A DNA stretch of 64,000 bases. Origin: Thalassotalea sp. G2M2-11 (GTDB taxonomy: Bacteria; Pseudomonadota; Gammaproteobacteria; Enterobacterales; Alteromonadaceae). Each line of letters starts with the position of its first letter. Position 1 is the first letter of the stretch. Of this stretch, positions 7,932 through 17,070 are shown piece by piece. The notes under the pieces are model-generated. The model was not told the origin of the DNA and ran no database searches. It worked only from the letters and a program-made list of their open reading frames with translations. The translations under genes were made by a program, and so were the position numbers. Location: positions 558,001-622,000 of the forward strand of contig NZ_JADNYL010000001.1 of NCBI RefSeq assembly GCF_017168195.1, given 5' to 3'.

Positions 7932-10232
7932 TTGAATACGATTAACCCTATTACTAGAAAGGTTATTATTAGTATTATCCTTGTCAGTGCTATTGTGCAT
8001 TTGTCGGTGCTTGCTCTTGCCCAGACAATATTGGAAGATTGGCGTTGGCAACAAGTGCCTTTTCACAGTGCAATCGAAGTCGCTGGCTCCATTATCGCCT
8101 TTTTTGTTGTTTATATGTTGCTGATCTTAGAAAAAAAAGGGCGAGGGACTAGTTATAATTATGTCATAGCTGGTGCGTTATCAGCGATGGGAATATTAGA
8201 TTTAGTTCATGCCATTGTGCCATCAGGTCAGCTATTTGTTTGGCTACATTCTAATGCAACGTTTGTTGGTGGTTTGTTATTTTTTGCCATGGCATTGCCT
8301 GATAAATGGCGAGATAAGTTAAAGAAAACATGGCTAGTTAGTGTGATTTTTATCACCGTCACTTATGCCATATTGTCGATAGCTTTATCTTCAAAGCTAC
8401 CCTTGATGGTGAATCAATCCGGTTTTACGCCAATAGCTACCTTTTTAAATATTGCTGGTGGCATTGGATTGTTAGCGGCAGCGCTGAAGTTATATTTAAC
8501 CTACTTAATGCATCGTAAAACGGATGATTTATTATTTGTTTTACATTGCACTATGTTTGGTATGGCTGCCATTATGTTCGAGCAGTCCGTTTTATGGGAT
8601 ATTTCATGGTGGGGCTGGCATCTGTTACGTTTATTGGCTTATGGTGTTGCTTTGTGGTTCGCTTTTGCCAATGAAAGTATTATCAATGAAAAGGTCAAAC
8701 GTGCAAGAGATCACTTAAACAAACAAGTAGCACTGACCACTAAGCAGTTGAGGATCTCCAAAGAGCAGCAAACAGCGGTATTTCGGTGTTTAACTGATGG
8801 TATTATGGTGTGCAACCATCAAGGTATCATTAAGTTTTTTTCTCCTTCTGCCCAACAATTGTTTGGTTATCAGCATCAACAAGTATTAGGAAAGAATATT
8901 GATCAGATCATCCAGCCAATTACGCCAGATGATAATATTTTTGAAGAAAAGTTTTTTGGTTTAGCGCGCGAGTTCAGCGCATCAACGCCTTCGCATAGAG
9001 CATTCCCGATAGAATTGATTGTCAGTGAAGTCAATTTAGATGGTGAAATGAATTATGTACTAGTTACGCGTGAGATCAGTGCTCGAAAAGCCTACGAGCG
9101 TGAACTTAAGCAAGCGAAAGAGCAAGCGGATAAAGCTAATAAAGCGAAAAGTGCTTTTTTAGCCAATACCAGTCATGAGATTCGTACACCAATGAATGGG
9201 GTCTATGGAAATTTGCAGTTGTTAGCTCAAGAACCATTATCTACACAGGCTAAAACCTATTTAGATAATGCAATCTACTCAACTAAAAGCCTGATGACAG
9301 TCATTAACGATATTCTCGACTTTTCTAAAATTGAGGCAGGTAAATTATCGTTAAGTCTGCATACCTTTAACTTAAAGGAGCTACTGGATAAAACCTTAAG
9401 TGAGATTTTTCTTAGCGCTAAAGATAAAGCGATTTCATTTAAAGCGATTAACCATATTGAGCACGAACATTGGATTGGTGATGCCGATCGTATTCGACAA
9501 GTGTTACTTAATATTGGTTCTAATGCGATAAAGTTCACCAGATCTGGGGCTGTAGTGATTTCGACTTCTTATGTGGAAAAGCTAGGGCAACTAGTGATTA
9601 TTGTTACCGATACTGGTATCGGCATGACGCAAGAAACCGTTGACAACTTATTTGCACGATTTGAGCAAGCAGATAACTCTATCACGAGACGATATCGTGG
9701 TACCGGGATCGGTATGTCGATCACTTATTCGTTAATTGAGTTGATGGGGGGTGAGATTGAAGTCTCAAGTGAACCTGATGTTGGTTCAACCTTTACGGTA
9801 AAAATCCCCATCGAAAAGGACCTGAGTGAAGACAGTCAAACGCTTGAAATAGAAAATAAACAATATGATCTCAGTGAAAAGGTCATTTTAGTTGCCGAGG
9901 ATAATCGTATTAATCAAACGATAGTGAAAACGATGTTGGCTGATGCGGGGGCAAATATTGTCCTTGCCAATAATGGTAAAGAAGCGCTTTTTGCCGTTGA
10001 TAAGCGTGTGCCTGATTTAATATTAATGGATATCCAAATGCCAGAGCTTGATGGCATCAGCGCCTGCAAACAGATAAAAGTGATGTACCCTGATCTCCCC
10101 GTTATTGCCTTGACCGCCAATGTGATGTCGTACGATGTTAAAGCCTATGAACAAGCGGGTTTTGATGGTTATGTTGGCAAGCCAATAGAACACCAGCTAT
10201 TAATGACGACGATTATAAATCATCTACAATAA
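7932..10232 (+). CDS. Hybrid sensor histidine kinase with receiver domain
   Basis: 766 residues. The start is a TTG at 7932, chosen because the first membrane helix (VIISIILVSAIVHLSVLAL) follows directly; the Shine-Dalgarno is poor. About seven membrane helices fill residues 10-245 and resemble MASE-type sensor domains (the DLVHAI stretch recalls MASE3). Then come a coiled coil, a PAS domain (about 280-385), HisKA (NTSHEIRTPMNG), HATPase_c (N box NIGSNAIKF, G2 GTGIGMSITYSL) and a C-terminal receiver (AEDNRINQ, phosphoacceptor in LILMDIQMPELDG, lysine in YVGKPI). There is no Hpt domain or DNA-binding output, so a separate phosphotransfer partner is expected. It lies between the laminarinase and the LacI gene; a role in sugar sensing would be speculation. 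Confidence 0.92.
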   Translation: MNTINPITRKVIISIILVSAIVHLSVLALAQTILEDWRWQQVPFHSAIEVAGSIIAFFVVYMLLILEKKGRGTSYNYVIAGALSAMGILDLVHAIVPSGQLFVWLHSNATFVGGLLFFAMALPDKWRDKLKKTWLVSVIFITVTYAILSIALSSKLPLMVNQSGFTPIATFLNIAGGIGLLAAALKLYLTYLMHRKTDDLLFVLHCTMFGMAAIMFEQSVLWDISWWGWHLLRLLAYGVALWFAFANESIINEKVKRARDHLNKQVALTTKQLRISKEQQTAVFRCLTDGIMVCNHQGIIKFFSPSAQQLFGYQHQQVLGKNIDQIIQPITPDDNIFEEKFFGLAREFSASTPSHRAFPIELIVSEVNLDGEMNYVLVTREISARKAYERELKQAKEQADKANKAKSAFLANTSHEIRTPMNGVYGNLQLLAQEPLSTQAKTYLDNAIYSTKSLMTVINDILDFSKIEAGKLSLSLHTFNLKELLDKTLSEIFLSAKDKAISFKAINHIEHEHWIGDADRIRQVLLNIGSNAIKFTRSGAVVISTSYVEKLGQLVIIVTDTGIGMTQETVDNLFARFEQADNSITRRYRGTGIGMSITYSLIELMGGEIEVSSEPDVGSTFTVKIPIEKDLSEDSQTLEIENKQYDLSEKVILVAEDNRINQTIVKTMLADAGANIVLANNGKEALFAVDKRVPDLILMDIQMPELDGISACKQIKVMYPDLPVIALTANVMSYDVKAYEQAGFDGYVGKPIEHQLLMTTIINHLQ

Positions 10233-10295
10233 GGCTCGTTTGCTATCACGAAAAATGATAAGACCTTGATATTTATTTTATAAGAATAATGTACT

Positions 10296-10324
10296 TAGCT
10301 AAATTCTCAGGTACTATTTAGCTA
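10296..10324. promoter_or_regulatory. Inverted repeat upstream of lacI-type gene
   Basis: TAGCTAAA (10296-10303) and TTTAGCTA (10317-10324) form a perfect 8-bp inverted repeat 24-52 bp before the start codon. It does not match the TACGTA operators of the locus. Function unknown. Confidence 0.3.
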
Positions 10325-10347
10325 GGAATCATTTTGAGGTTAAGTTA

Positions 10348-11367
10348 ATGTCTAAAGCAACATCATTTGATATTGCCTATAGAGCAGGGGTGTCACAATC
10401 TACCGTTTCTCGTGCATTACGAAATAGTCCGTTAGTGAATGAAGAGACACGCCAAAAAGTACAAGCGATTGCCCAGGAATTAAATTATAAAGTTGATAAA
10501 CATGCCAGCAGTTTACGTACTCAACAGAGTGACACTATAGCCTTACTATTGTTTGAAGACCCTACCAATGATGATTCATTAATTAATCCATTTTTTCTCT
10601 CTATGCTCGGCAGTATTACTCGTGCATGCGCGCAAAAGGGCTACGATTTATTAGTGTCTTTTCAACAATTAAGTGATGATTGGCACGCCGATTTTGAGGA
10701 CAGTAAGAAAGCCGATGGTTTGATACTACTCGGTTATGGTGATTTTGTTGATTACGAAGACAAATTGCTGAAATTAAGTGAGCAAAATACGCACTTTATC
10801 CGTTGGGGCGCACAAGTGAAAAATGACAAAATTATCTCTGTAGGGTGTGATAATTTTCATGGCGGTTATCAGGTGACGGAGCACGTAATAAAAAATGGTC
10901 GTACTAAGTTTGCCTTTTTGGGCGATGCATCGAGTCATTCACCAGAATTTCTTGATCGTTACCATGGTTTTTGTCAGGCGCTGACTGACAATAAGCTTTC
11001 CGTCAATAGCGAGCTACAGGTTGATGCATTTTCAGTGGAAGAATCAGGCTATCAAGCCGCGTGTCAGTTACTTGAAAAAGGCATTGAATTTGATGCAATT
11101 TTTGGTGCTAGCGATCTTATTGCCATAGGAGCAATGCGCGCTTTGCAAGAACATGGCATTAAAATTCCTGAACAAGTGGCAGTGGTTGGTTTTGATGATA
11201 TCGCCGTGGCAAGTTTTACCATTCCTGGCTTAACGACCGCCAAACAAGACACGACACTTGCGGGTAATTTATTAGTGGATAATTTAATCGCTTTGATCCA
11301 AGGCGAAACGCCTGAAACCGTGTTAATGCCGACCAAATTAATTGTTCGTAAATCCTGTGGTAGCTAA
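10348..11367 (+). CDS. LacI-family repressor, probable maltodextrin regulator (MalR-like)
   Basis: 339 residues, the normal LacI/GalR length. Helix-turn-helix at about 5-25 (FDIAYRAGVSQSTVSRALR), hinge helix (about 45-58), then a type-1 periplasmic-binding-protein-like effector domain ending KLIVRKS. A GAGG Shine-Dalgarno precedes the ATG. It sits next to the starch/maltodextrin genes and converges on the MFS porter gene. The locus carries six TGCATACGTATTCA-like palindromes, the type of site LacI proteins bind, so I infer that it represses those genes and is released by maltose or a maltodextrin. No such operator is visible in front of its own gene, so autoregulation is not apparent. Confidence 0.9.
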   Translation: MSKATSFDIAYRAGVSQSTVSRALRNSPLVNEETRQKVQAIAQELNYKVDKHASSLRTQQSDTIALLLFEDPTNDDSLINPFFLSMLGSITRACAQKGYDLLVSFQQLSDDWHADFEDSKKADGLILLGYGDFVDYEDKLLKLSEQNTHFIRWGAQVKNDKIISVGCDNFHGGYQVTEHVIKNGRTKFAFLGDASSHSPEFLDRYHGFCQALTDNKLSVNSELQVDAFSVEESGYQAACQLLEKGIEFDAIFGASDLIAIGAMRALQEHGIKIPEQVAVVGFDDIAVASFTIPGLTTAKQDTTLAGNLLVDNLIALIQGETPETVLMPTKLIVRKSCGS

Positions 11368-11420
11368 GTAAAAGAGTAACGTTTACCTTTTGCTTGGTTA
11401 TGCACCCATGTACCTATTAA

Positions 11421-11453
11421 AAAAGCCATATCAATCATCTTGATATGGCTTTT
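11421..11453. terminator. Bidirectional terminator between lacI-type and MFS genes
   Basis: Perfect 14-bp stem AAAAGCCATATCAA / TTGATATGGCTTTT with a 5-nt loop. T-runs on both sides serve the two convergent genes. Confidence 0.85.
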
Positions 11454-11497
11454 GTTTTTTTATGGTGTTCAAATTGTGGTGTTCAAAAAAAGCTTTG

Positions 11498-12994
11498 TTA
11501 TAACGCTATGTTGGTTGGATCAGCCTCAATCTCGCTAGCACTGGTACTAACACCATCTTTGACAAAGTAGACGGAAATCGCCGCGAATAGCATTGACGCA
11601 CCCGCCATCATCAAAATGTATATCGCTTGATTATTAAATAACGCTGTTAATATCCAGCCAGCGAATAGTCCTGAGACAATTTGCGGTGCCGCGATGGTAA
11701 AGTTAAAAATTCCCATATAGACTCCCGTTTTTTTCACTGGAATACTGCCCGCTAAAATTGCGTATGGCATGGCTAAAATGGCTGCCCATGCGATACCAAT
11801 GCCAATCATAGGTACAAATAATGCGACCGCTGCTTGTGGCACTTGCACTTGAGTCACCAGTAAATTAACCGTTGTAGGTGTTGTATCGTGTAAAAAGAAA
11901 ATACTGATATAACCGATTCCACCAGCCATTAATGACAAGGCGTAAGTAAGTTTTCGTCCAAGCTTATTGGCTATCTTCGCTAAAAATACCGAAAAGATAG
12001 CGGCAAATAGCGAATAGGCAGCAAAGATGATCCCAACCCAATCGCCCGCTGCGCCTTTTGCTGCAGCAATATCAGCAGGAACTTGTGCGATAGTAGCTAA
12101 ATAATCGGGATCAAACCATTTTGCCTCCACTCCCCAAATGTGTTGGGTAATGGCTGGCATGGTATAAACCCACATAATGAACAATGCAAACCAAGAGAAA
12201 AATTGCACAACAGCAAGCTTTTTCATGGTATCAGGCATTGATTTCATCAAGCCGAAAAATTCCGATAATTTAGTGAACATAGAACGCTCACTCGGCAGTG
12301 CATCTGGTGTGGTTAACCCGTATTGCCCAGGGGCGTATTCTTTCGTTCTAATGACTGTCCATAATACTGAACCAAACATGACGCTGGCACCTAAATAGAA
12401 GGCCCATATCACTGATGGCGCTACTTCACCGGTTGGTGCGGTATTGTCTAGGCCAATAATATTGGTTAATACAAAAGGTAGAATTGAGCCACAAACTGCG
12501 CCAATGTTGATTAGAAATGATTGAATGGAATAGCCAAGGGTTCGTTGGCTATCTGGTACCATATCTGACACTAAGGCGCGAAATGGTTGAAACGCCACAT
12601 TAAAGGAAGCGTCCATAATCGCCAGCATCATAGCGCCAAAAAATAGTGGCGTAATAAAGCTGGCGATGGTGGCAGAATTAGGCATTAATAACATGCCGAT
12701 AGCTGCAGCAATACCACCTAACAAGATATATGGGTTGCGTCGACCAATGCGGTTCCATGTGCGGTCTGATGCGGCACCAACAATGGGTTGAATTAACAGC
12801 CCCATGATGGGGGCGACTAGCCAGAATAATGACAGAGAGTGTAAATCTGCCCCTAAATCTGAAAGGATCCTACTGGCATTGGCATTTTGCAATGCAAAGC
12901 CAAATTGCACACCTAAAAAGCCAAAACTAATGTTCCAGATCTGCCAAAAACTTAATTTAGGCTTGTGCTTTGCTATGGGGGCTTTCGTTGTCAT
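11498..12994 (-). CDS. MFS/GPH-type sugar transporter (maltose/maltodextrin porter)
   Basis: 498 residues with about 12 membrane helices and the family signatures FWQIWNISFGFLGVQFGFALQNAN near the N-terminus (the stretch before helix 1) and GAASDRTWNRIGRRNPYI in the loop after helix 2. It resembles the SLC45/sucrose-porter-like MalT proteins that Alteromonadales and Xanthomonads use to carry maltose or short maltodextrins across the inner membrane (family knowledge; the exact substrate is inferred from context). It lies 26 bp behind the GH97 gene with no terminator between, so it is cotranscribed from the operator-controlled promoter near 15123. Confidence 0.9.
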   Translation of the reverse strand: MTTKAPIAKHKPKLSFWQIWNISFGFLGVQFGFALQNANASRILSDLGADLHSLSLFWLVAPIMGLLIQPIVGAASDRTWNRIGRRNPYILLGGIAAAIGMLLMPNSATIASFITPLFFGAMMLAIMDASFNVAFQPFRALVSDMVPDSQRTLGYSIQSFLINIGAVCGSILPFVLTNIIGLDNTAPTGEVAPSVIWAFYLGASVMFGSVLWTVIRTKEYAPGQYGLTTPDALPSERSMFTKLSEFFGLMKSMPDTMKKLAVVQFFSWFALFIMWVYTMPAITQHIWGVEAKWFDPDYLATIAQVPADIAAAKGAAGDWVGIIFAAYSLFAAIFSVFLAKIANKLGRKLTYALSLMAGGIGYISIFFLHDTTPTTVNLLVTQVQVPQAAVALFVPMIGIGIAWAAILAMPYAILAGSIPVKKTGVYMGIFNFTIAAPQIVSGLFAGWILTALFNNQAIYILMMAGASMLFAAISVYFVKDGVSTSASEIEADPTNIAL

Positions 12995-13020
12995 TATGTT
13001 AAACCTAATTCAGTTACACG

Positions 13021-15057
13021 TTAGTTAAGCGCTTTAAAGCGGATTGCTGCGCCGCCACTGGTTGCCAAAGGTAAGGTTAAGCTATCAGCTGCTGAGACTT
13101 CTTTTTGTTCAATGATCATCTCGTACGGATTATCAACCCAATTCGCTTTTTCACCATCACGATAGATTTGTGCTTGGTAGCGTTTAGTTTTATCTAAGAA
13201 ATCTAAAGAGAGCGTTAGTGTTCGCGCATCTTCATTGGTAAGGGCGCCTAAATACCAATCATCACCATCTCGCTCTTGTCGGGCAAATGCTACGTATTTA
13301 CCAACTTCCCCCGCGATGGCTTTACTCTCTTGCCAATCAGTGGGCACGTCAAGGATAAACTGAAACGCTGGTAAGTTTGCTTCATAATTACGAGGTAAGT
13401 CTGATGCCATTTGGATCGGGCTATAAATTACCACGTATAAGGCTAATTGTTTTGCTAAGGTGGTTTGTGGGCGATCGGTATCTGCACCTAAGCCTTTAAA
13501 GGCCATGTCGAATGTGCCTGGCGTAAAGTCCATCGGCCCTGATAGCATACGAGTAAAAGGTAAAATTGCCGTATGTGATGGTGGATTTGGTGGTGACCCC
13601 CAAGCGTTATATTCTTGTCCTCTTGCGCCTTCTCGAGCTATCCAATTAGGATATGTTCTACGTAGGCCGGTATCTTTAATTGGCTCATGGGTATTAATAC
13701 TGATTTGATACTTAGCTGCTAATTTGATGTTGTACAAGTACTCGTTTGACATAAACTGACCGTCGTGCCATTCCATACGTGCAATGCCATTTTCATCAAT
13801 CCGTTTGATTTTTCCGCCATCGGCAACATAACCTGTTTTGACTTGGCGAACCCCATGCTGTTGATACAACTTAAAAGCATCTTCCATTTGGTTACGATAA
13901 TTAGTTACATTACCTGAAGTCTCATGGTGACCGACTAAACGAACACCTTTAGCTAAGCCATATTCGGTGATCGCTTTGATATTAAAGTCATCATATGCTT
14001 TAGTAAAGTTAAATACATCGCCGTTGTCGTACCATTGGCCGTCCCAGCCAATATTCCAACCTTCGACTAACACGCCTTTAAAACCATATTTAGCAGCAAA
14101 GTCCATGTAGCGTTTGGTTTCACTGGTGGTTGCGCCGTGTTTGTCACCGCTGCCCCAAGTATTTTCACCAACGTGCATGCCCCACCAAATCCCAACGTAT
14201 TTACTTGGCTCAATCCAAGAGGTGTCTTCAATCTTACTCGGTTCATTGAGGTTTAAAATTAAGTCAGAGTTCAATAAACCAACGGCATCTTTACTGACTT
14301 GTACGGTACGCCATGGGGTGGTGAAACCGGCTGTTTTTCTGACTAATATGCCATCATACCAAGGGGTTAAATCAGCTTTTAAGCTGCCACCACGTTGTTT
14401 TTGCAAGGTCATGCCTGCGTAATCAACTAATGCCGCTTCATGAATACTTAAATGATGACCATTGGCGAGTTTAAAGGTAAATGGTGTGTGTACATGATCA
14501 ACATCGATCAACTTAGTCGTTTGGTAAATATATTCGTAACGATTCCAGCCGCGTGATGGGATCCACCAAGCGGTCGTCTGCTCAGGCTGACCAACATTGA
14601 ATTCTGTTAATTCATTGGTAATGGCAATGTTGCCATCTAAACCCGGCTGACTGGGGACTTCATAGCGAAAACCGATACCATCATTGAACACTTTAAAACG
14701 GACATTAAAGGTATTTGCTGATTGGCGATCTAGTGAAAAAGTGACTAACAACTCATTGTAGTGATCACGCACATTTTTACGTTCACCCCAAGGTAATTGC
14801 CAGTTGCTATCAACAGTGTTGCGTTGAGTGTCGGTAATGGCAAACCCTAACCCTAACTCGGCAGCTTTTTGAAACCTTAACCCTAAACGGGATGCTTCAA
14901 TGGCGCCTTCGTTGTTGAAATCGATACGGTAATTAGGGGTTTTGTCATCATTAACTGTGACAACAATGTTGCCATCGGGTGATTTTACTTGTACTGACTT
15001 TGCCAGCAGTAAAGGTGATATTAAGCATGTTGTAATAACCAGCAGTATTTTCTTCAT
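13021..15057 (-). CDS. GH97 alpha-glucosidase, secreted (SusB-like)
   Basis: 678 residues with a signal peptide (about 1-19, MKKILLVITTCLISPLLLA). Full-length GH97: N-terminal beta-sandwich, (beta/alpha)8 barrel (WWGMHVGENTWG, VLVEGWNIGWDG, GHHETSGN) and C-terminal beta-domain. The glutamates in NTHEPIKDTG and AREGARGQEYNAW match the inverting alpha-glucosidase subgroup typified by Bacteroides SusB, rather than the retaining alpha-galactosidase subgroup. It should release glucose from maltodextrins in the periplasm. A TGCATACGTATTCA operator lies 66 bp upstream of its ATG, so it has its own regulated promoter although it follows the pullulanase-amylase pair. Confidence 0.93.
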   Translation of the reverse strand: MKKILLVITTCLISPLLLAKSVQVKSPDGNIVVTVNDDKTPNYRIDFNNEGAIEASRLGLRFQKAAELGLGFAITDTQRNTVDSNWQLPWGERKNVRDHYNELLVTFSLDRQSANTFNVRFKVFNDGIGFRYEVPSQPGLDGNIAITNELTEFNVGQPEQTTAWWIPSRGWNRYEYIYQTTKLIDVDHVHTPFTFKLANGHHLSIHEAALVDYAGMTLQKQRGGSLKADLTPWYDGILVRKTAGFTTPWRTVQVSKDAVGLLNSDLILNLNEPSKIEDTSWIEPSKYVGIWWGMHVGENTWGSGDKHGATTSETKRYMDFAAKYGFKGVLVEGWNIGWDGQWYDNGDVFNFTKAYDDFNIKAITEYGLAKGVRLVGHHETSGNVTNYRNQMEDAFKLYQQHGVRQVKTGYVADGGKIKRIDENGIARMEWHDGQFMSNEYLYNIKLAAKYQISINTHEPIKDTGLRRTYPNWIAREGARGQEYNAWGSPPNPPSHTAILPFTRMLSGPMDFTPGTFDMAFKGLGADTDRPQTTLAKQLALYVVIYSPIQMASDLPRNYEANLPAFQFILDVPTDWQESKAIAGEVGKYVAFARQERDGDDWYLGALTNEDARTLTLSLDFLDKTKRYQAQIYRDGEKANWVDNPYEMIIEQKEVSAADSLTLPLATSGGAAIRFKALN

Positions 15058-15122
15058 TTTAATTCCTGAGGTGTTCCTAGATTTCTACAGCATAAAAGTA
15101 GCGGCAGTAAATTACAGCTACC

Positions 15123-15136
15123 TGCATACGTATTCA
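15123..15136. promoter_or_regulatory. Maltodextrin operator candidate upstream of GH97 gene
   Basis: TGCATACGTATTCA, symmetric about TACGTA, 66 bp before the GH97 start. It is one of six copies in the locus and is probably the site of the LacI-type regulator at 10348. Confidence 0.75.
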
Positions 15137-15152
15137 GCATTTTATTCAACGA

Positions 15153-17060
15153 TTATTTCTCATTTTGCGCGACTTCAAAAATGGTGACGCTGCGCTTTTT
15201 GACCGTGAGCACTTTGTTTATGGCATAGCTTTTTTGTGTCATGACATCGATGAGTGTTTGTCCTTTACCCGTGAGCTCAGGGTATTGTTGCGGCGTGATG
15301 GTTAGCGGTTTATCATTTTTATTGACGATGACCAACACATGATTTCCTGCACTTGTGTTTGGCAGTAAACGACCATAGACATAAACCCCATTTTGTGGCG
15401 CGTAATGAACGAGTTTACCCTGATGAACGGCAGTTGCTGTTTTGCGCCAATTTAATAACTTTTTATTAAATGTCAGTAATGATTTTTGTTGTGGACTCAA
15501 CTTCTGTTGAGTAAAAACATTGCTGCTGTCATTGGCCCAACCACCGGGAAAATCACTACGAATAATGCCGTGATCATCTGTACCACGATTAGTCATACCA
15601 ATTTCAGTACCATAAAAGAGTTGCGGGATCCCACGTGTGGTTAACAAGATGCTCATGGCCATTTTATAAAGCGCCACATCTTCATTAAGTTGGGTAAATA
15701 CACGGCTCATGTCGTGATTATCGGTAAAAGTCACTAAGTTATATGGCGCGGCATATAAAAAGTCATTGGCTAGCACTTGATACAACTGATTTAAGCCGGT
15801 ATTCCAGCTTTCTTGCTTGGTTAAGCCATCAATTAATGCTTGTTGCAGCGGAAAGTCCATCACACTGGGTAAATAAGAGACGTAGCCATCATGATTAGAT
15901 TTTCCTCGCTGCCAATATGAAACCAACGCAGGATTAGTTGTCCATTCTTCTCCCACCATATTGATATTTGGGTATTGTTCAGTGATTGCTCGACTCCACT
16001 GAGTTAAAAACTGACGATCTGAATAAGAGTAGGTATCTACACGAATACCCGATAAGTTGGCATATTCAATCCACCATAGGGTATTTTGAATTAAGTAAGT
16101 ACTAACATACTGATTACGTTGATTTAAATCTGGCATGCTAGGTACAAACCAACCGTCACTGAACTGGGCTTTATCTTGTGAGACCGCGTGAGGGTCATGC
16201 AAGCTTTCACGTTTATGATGGGTGCCGACAAACGCATCTTTGTTGCCTAAGGTATTTTGAAAATTTAACCAGTCTTTCGTTGGTAAGTCTTGCATCCACC
16301 AATGATTTGAACCGATATGATTTAACACCATATCTTTAATCAGGCCTATGCCTAGTTGTTGAGCCTGTTGCGATAATGCTTTATACAGCTCGTTGCTGCC
16401 AAAGCGTTTATCGATTTGATAAAAATCGGTCGCTGAATAGCCATGATATGAATGGTCTGCTTGATCATTTTCGATCATAGGGTTCGTCCAAATCTGCGTA
16501 AACCCCATCTCGGCAATGTAATCTAAATGGTTGATAATGCCTTGAATATCACCGCCGTGTCGTCCGCCTTTTGCCGTTCTATTCAGTCCTTGCTGTAAGC
16601 CTTTTACCGTATCATTAGTGGTATCACCATTAGCAAAGCGATCGGGAGTGACTAAATAAATCACATCTTTGGCACTAAAGGACTGCGTTGCCTGAGAGAG
16701 TTTATTGCGCGCATGTATAGTATAATTAACGGTTAACACTTTCTGATTTTGTTTGTAAAAATCAATAGGGTAACTACCTGGTTGTAGTGAGTCAGCAAGC
16801 GTTAAGTCGATAAATAAATAATTGCTATTTTCTACTTGGTGTACCTGGGTAATGGTAATCGCTTTGTTATCTATTTTAGGCGTTAACTGGGCTATTTCTT
16901 GTCCATGCACCATTAATTGTAATTGTTTTGATTGCATGCCGGTCCACCAAGAAAGCGGTTCTAGGTGGTCAATATTAAATTGTTGAGCATGACTATTTGC
17001 GCTAGCGCTAAACAGGCAAAAACAAACTAGGAAGGTGAGAAAAGTATTGATATTTCGCAT
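15153..17060 (-). CDS. Secreted GH13 cyclomaltodextrinase/neopullulanase-like amylase
   Basis: 635 residues with a signal peptide (about 1-25, ending NSHA). An N-terminal cyclomaltodextrinase-type domain (LEPLSWWTGMQSKQLQLMV) precedes the GH13 barrel. Catalytic blocks are visible: DMVLNHIGSNHWW, GIRVDTYSYSD (Asp nucleophile), MVGEEWTTNP (Glu acid/base) and FTDNHDMSRV (Asp stabiliser). A C-terminal beta-domain completes it. The family hydrolyses cyclodextrins, pullulan or maltodextrins and resembles SusA of Bacteroides. It starts 10 bp after the pullulanase stop, so the two are cotranscribed. Confidence 0.91.
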   Translation of the reverse strand: MRNINTFLTFLVCFCLFSASANSHAQQFNIDHLEPLSWWTGMQSKQLQLMVHGQEIAQLTPKIDNKAITITQVHQVENSNYLFIDLTLADSLQPGSYPIDFYKQNQKVLTVNYTIHARNKLSQATQSFSAKDVIYLVTPDRFANGDTTNDTVKGLQQGLNRTAKGGRHGGDIQGIINHLDYIAEMGFTQIWTNPMIENDQADHSYHGYSATDFYQIDKRFGSNELYKALSQQAQQLGIGLIKDMVLNHIGSNHWWMQDLPTKDWLNFQNTLGNKDAFVGTHHKRESLHDPHAVSQDKAQFSDGWFVPSMPDLNQRNQYVSTYLIQNTLWWIEYANLSGIRVDTYSYSDRQFLTQWSRAITEQYPNINMVGEEWTTNPALVSYWQRGKSNHDGYVSYLPSVMDFPLQQALIDGLTKQESWNTGLNQLYQVLANDFLYAAPYNLVTFTDNHDMSRVFTQLNEDVALYKMAMSILLTTRGIPQLFYGTEIGMTNRGTDDHGIIRSDFPGGWANDSSNVFTQQKLSPQQKSLLTFNKKLLNWRKTATAVHQGKLVHYAPQNGVYVYGRLLPNTSAGNHVLVIVNKNDKPLTITPQQYPELTGKGQTLIDVMTQKSYAINKVLTVKKRSVTIFEVAQNEK

Positions 17061-17070
17061 GATTATTTTC

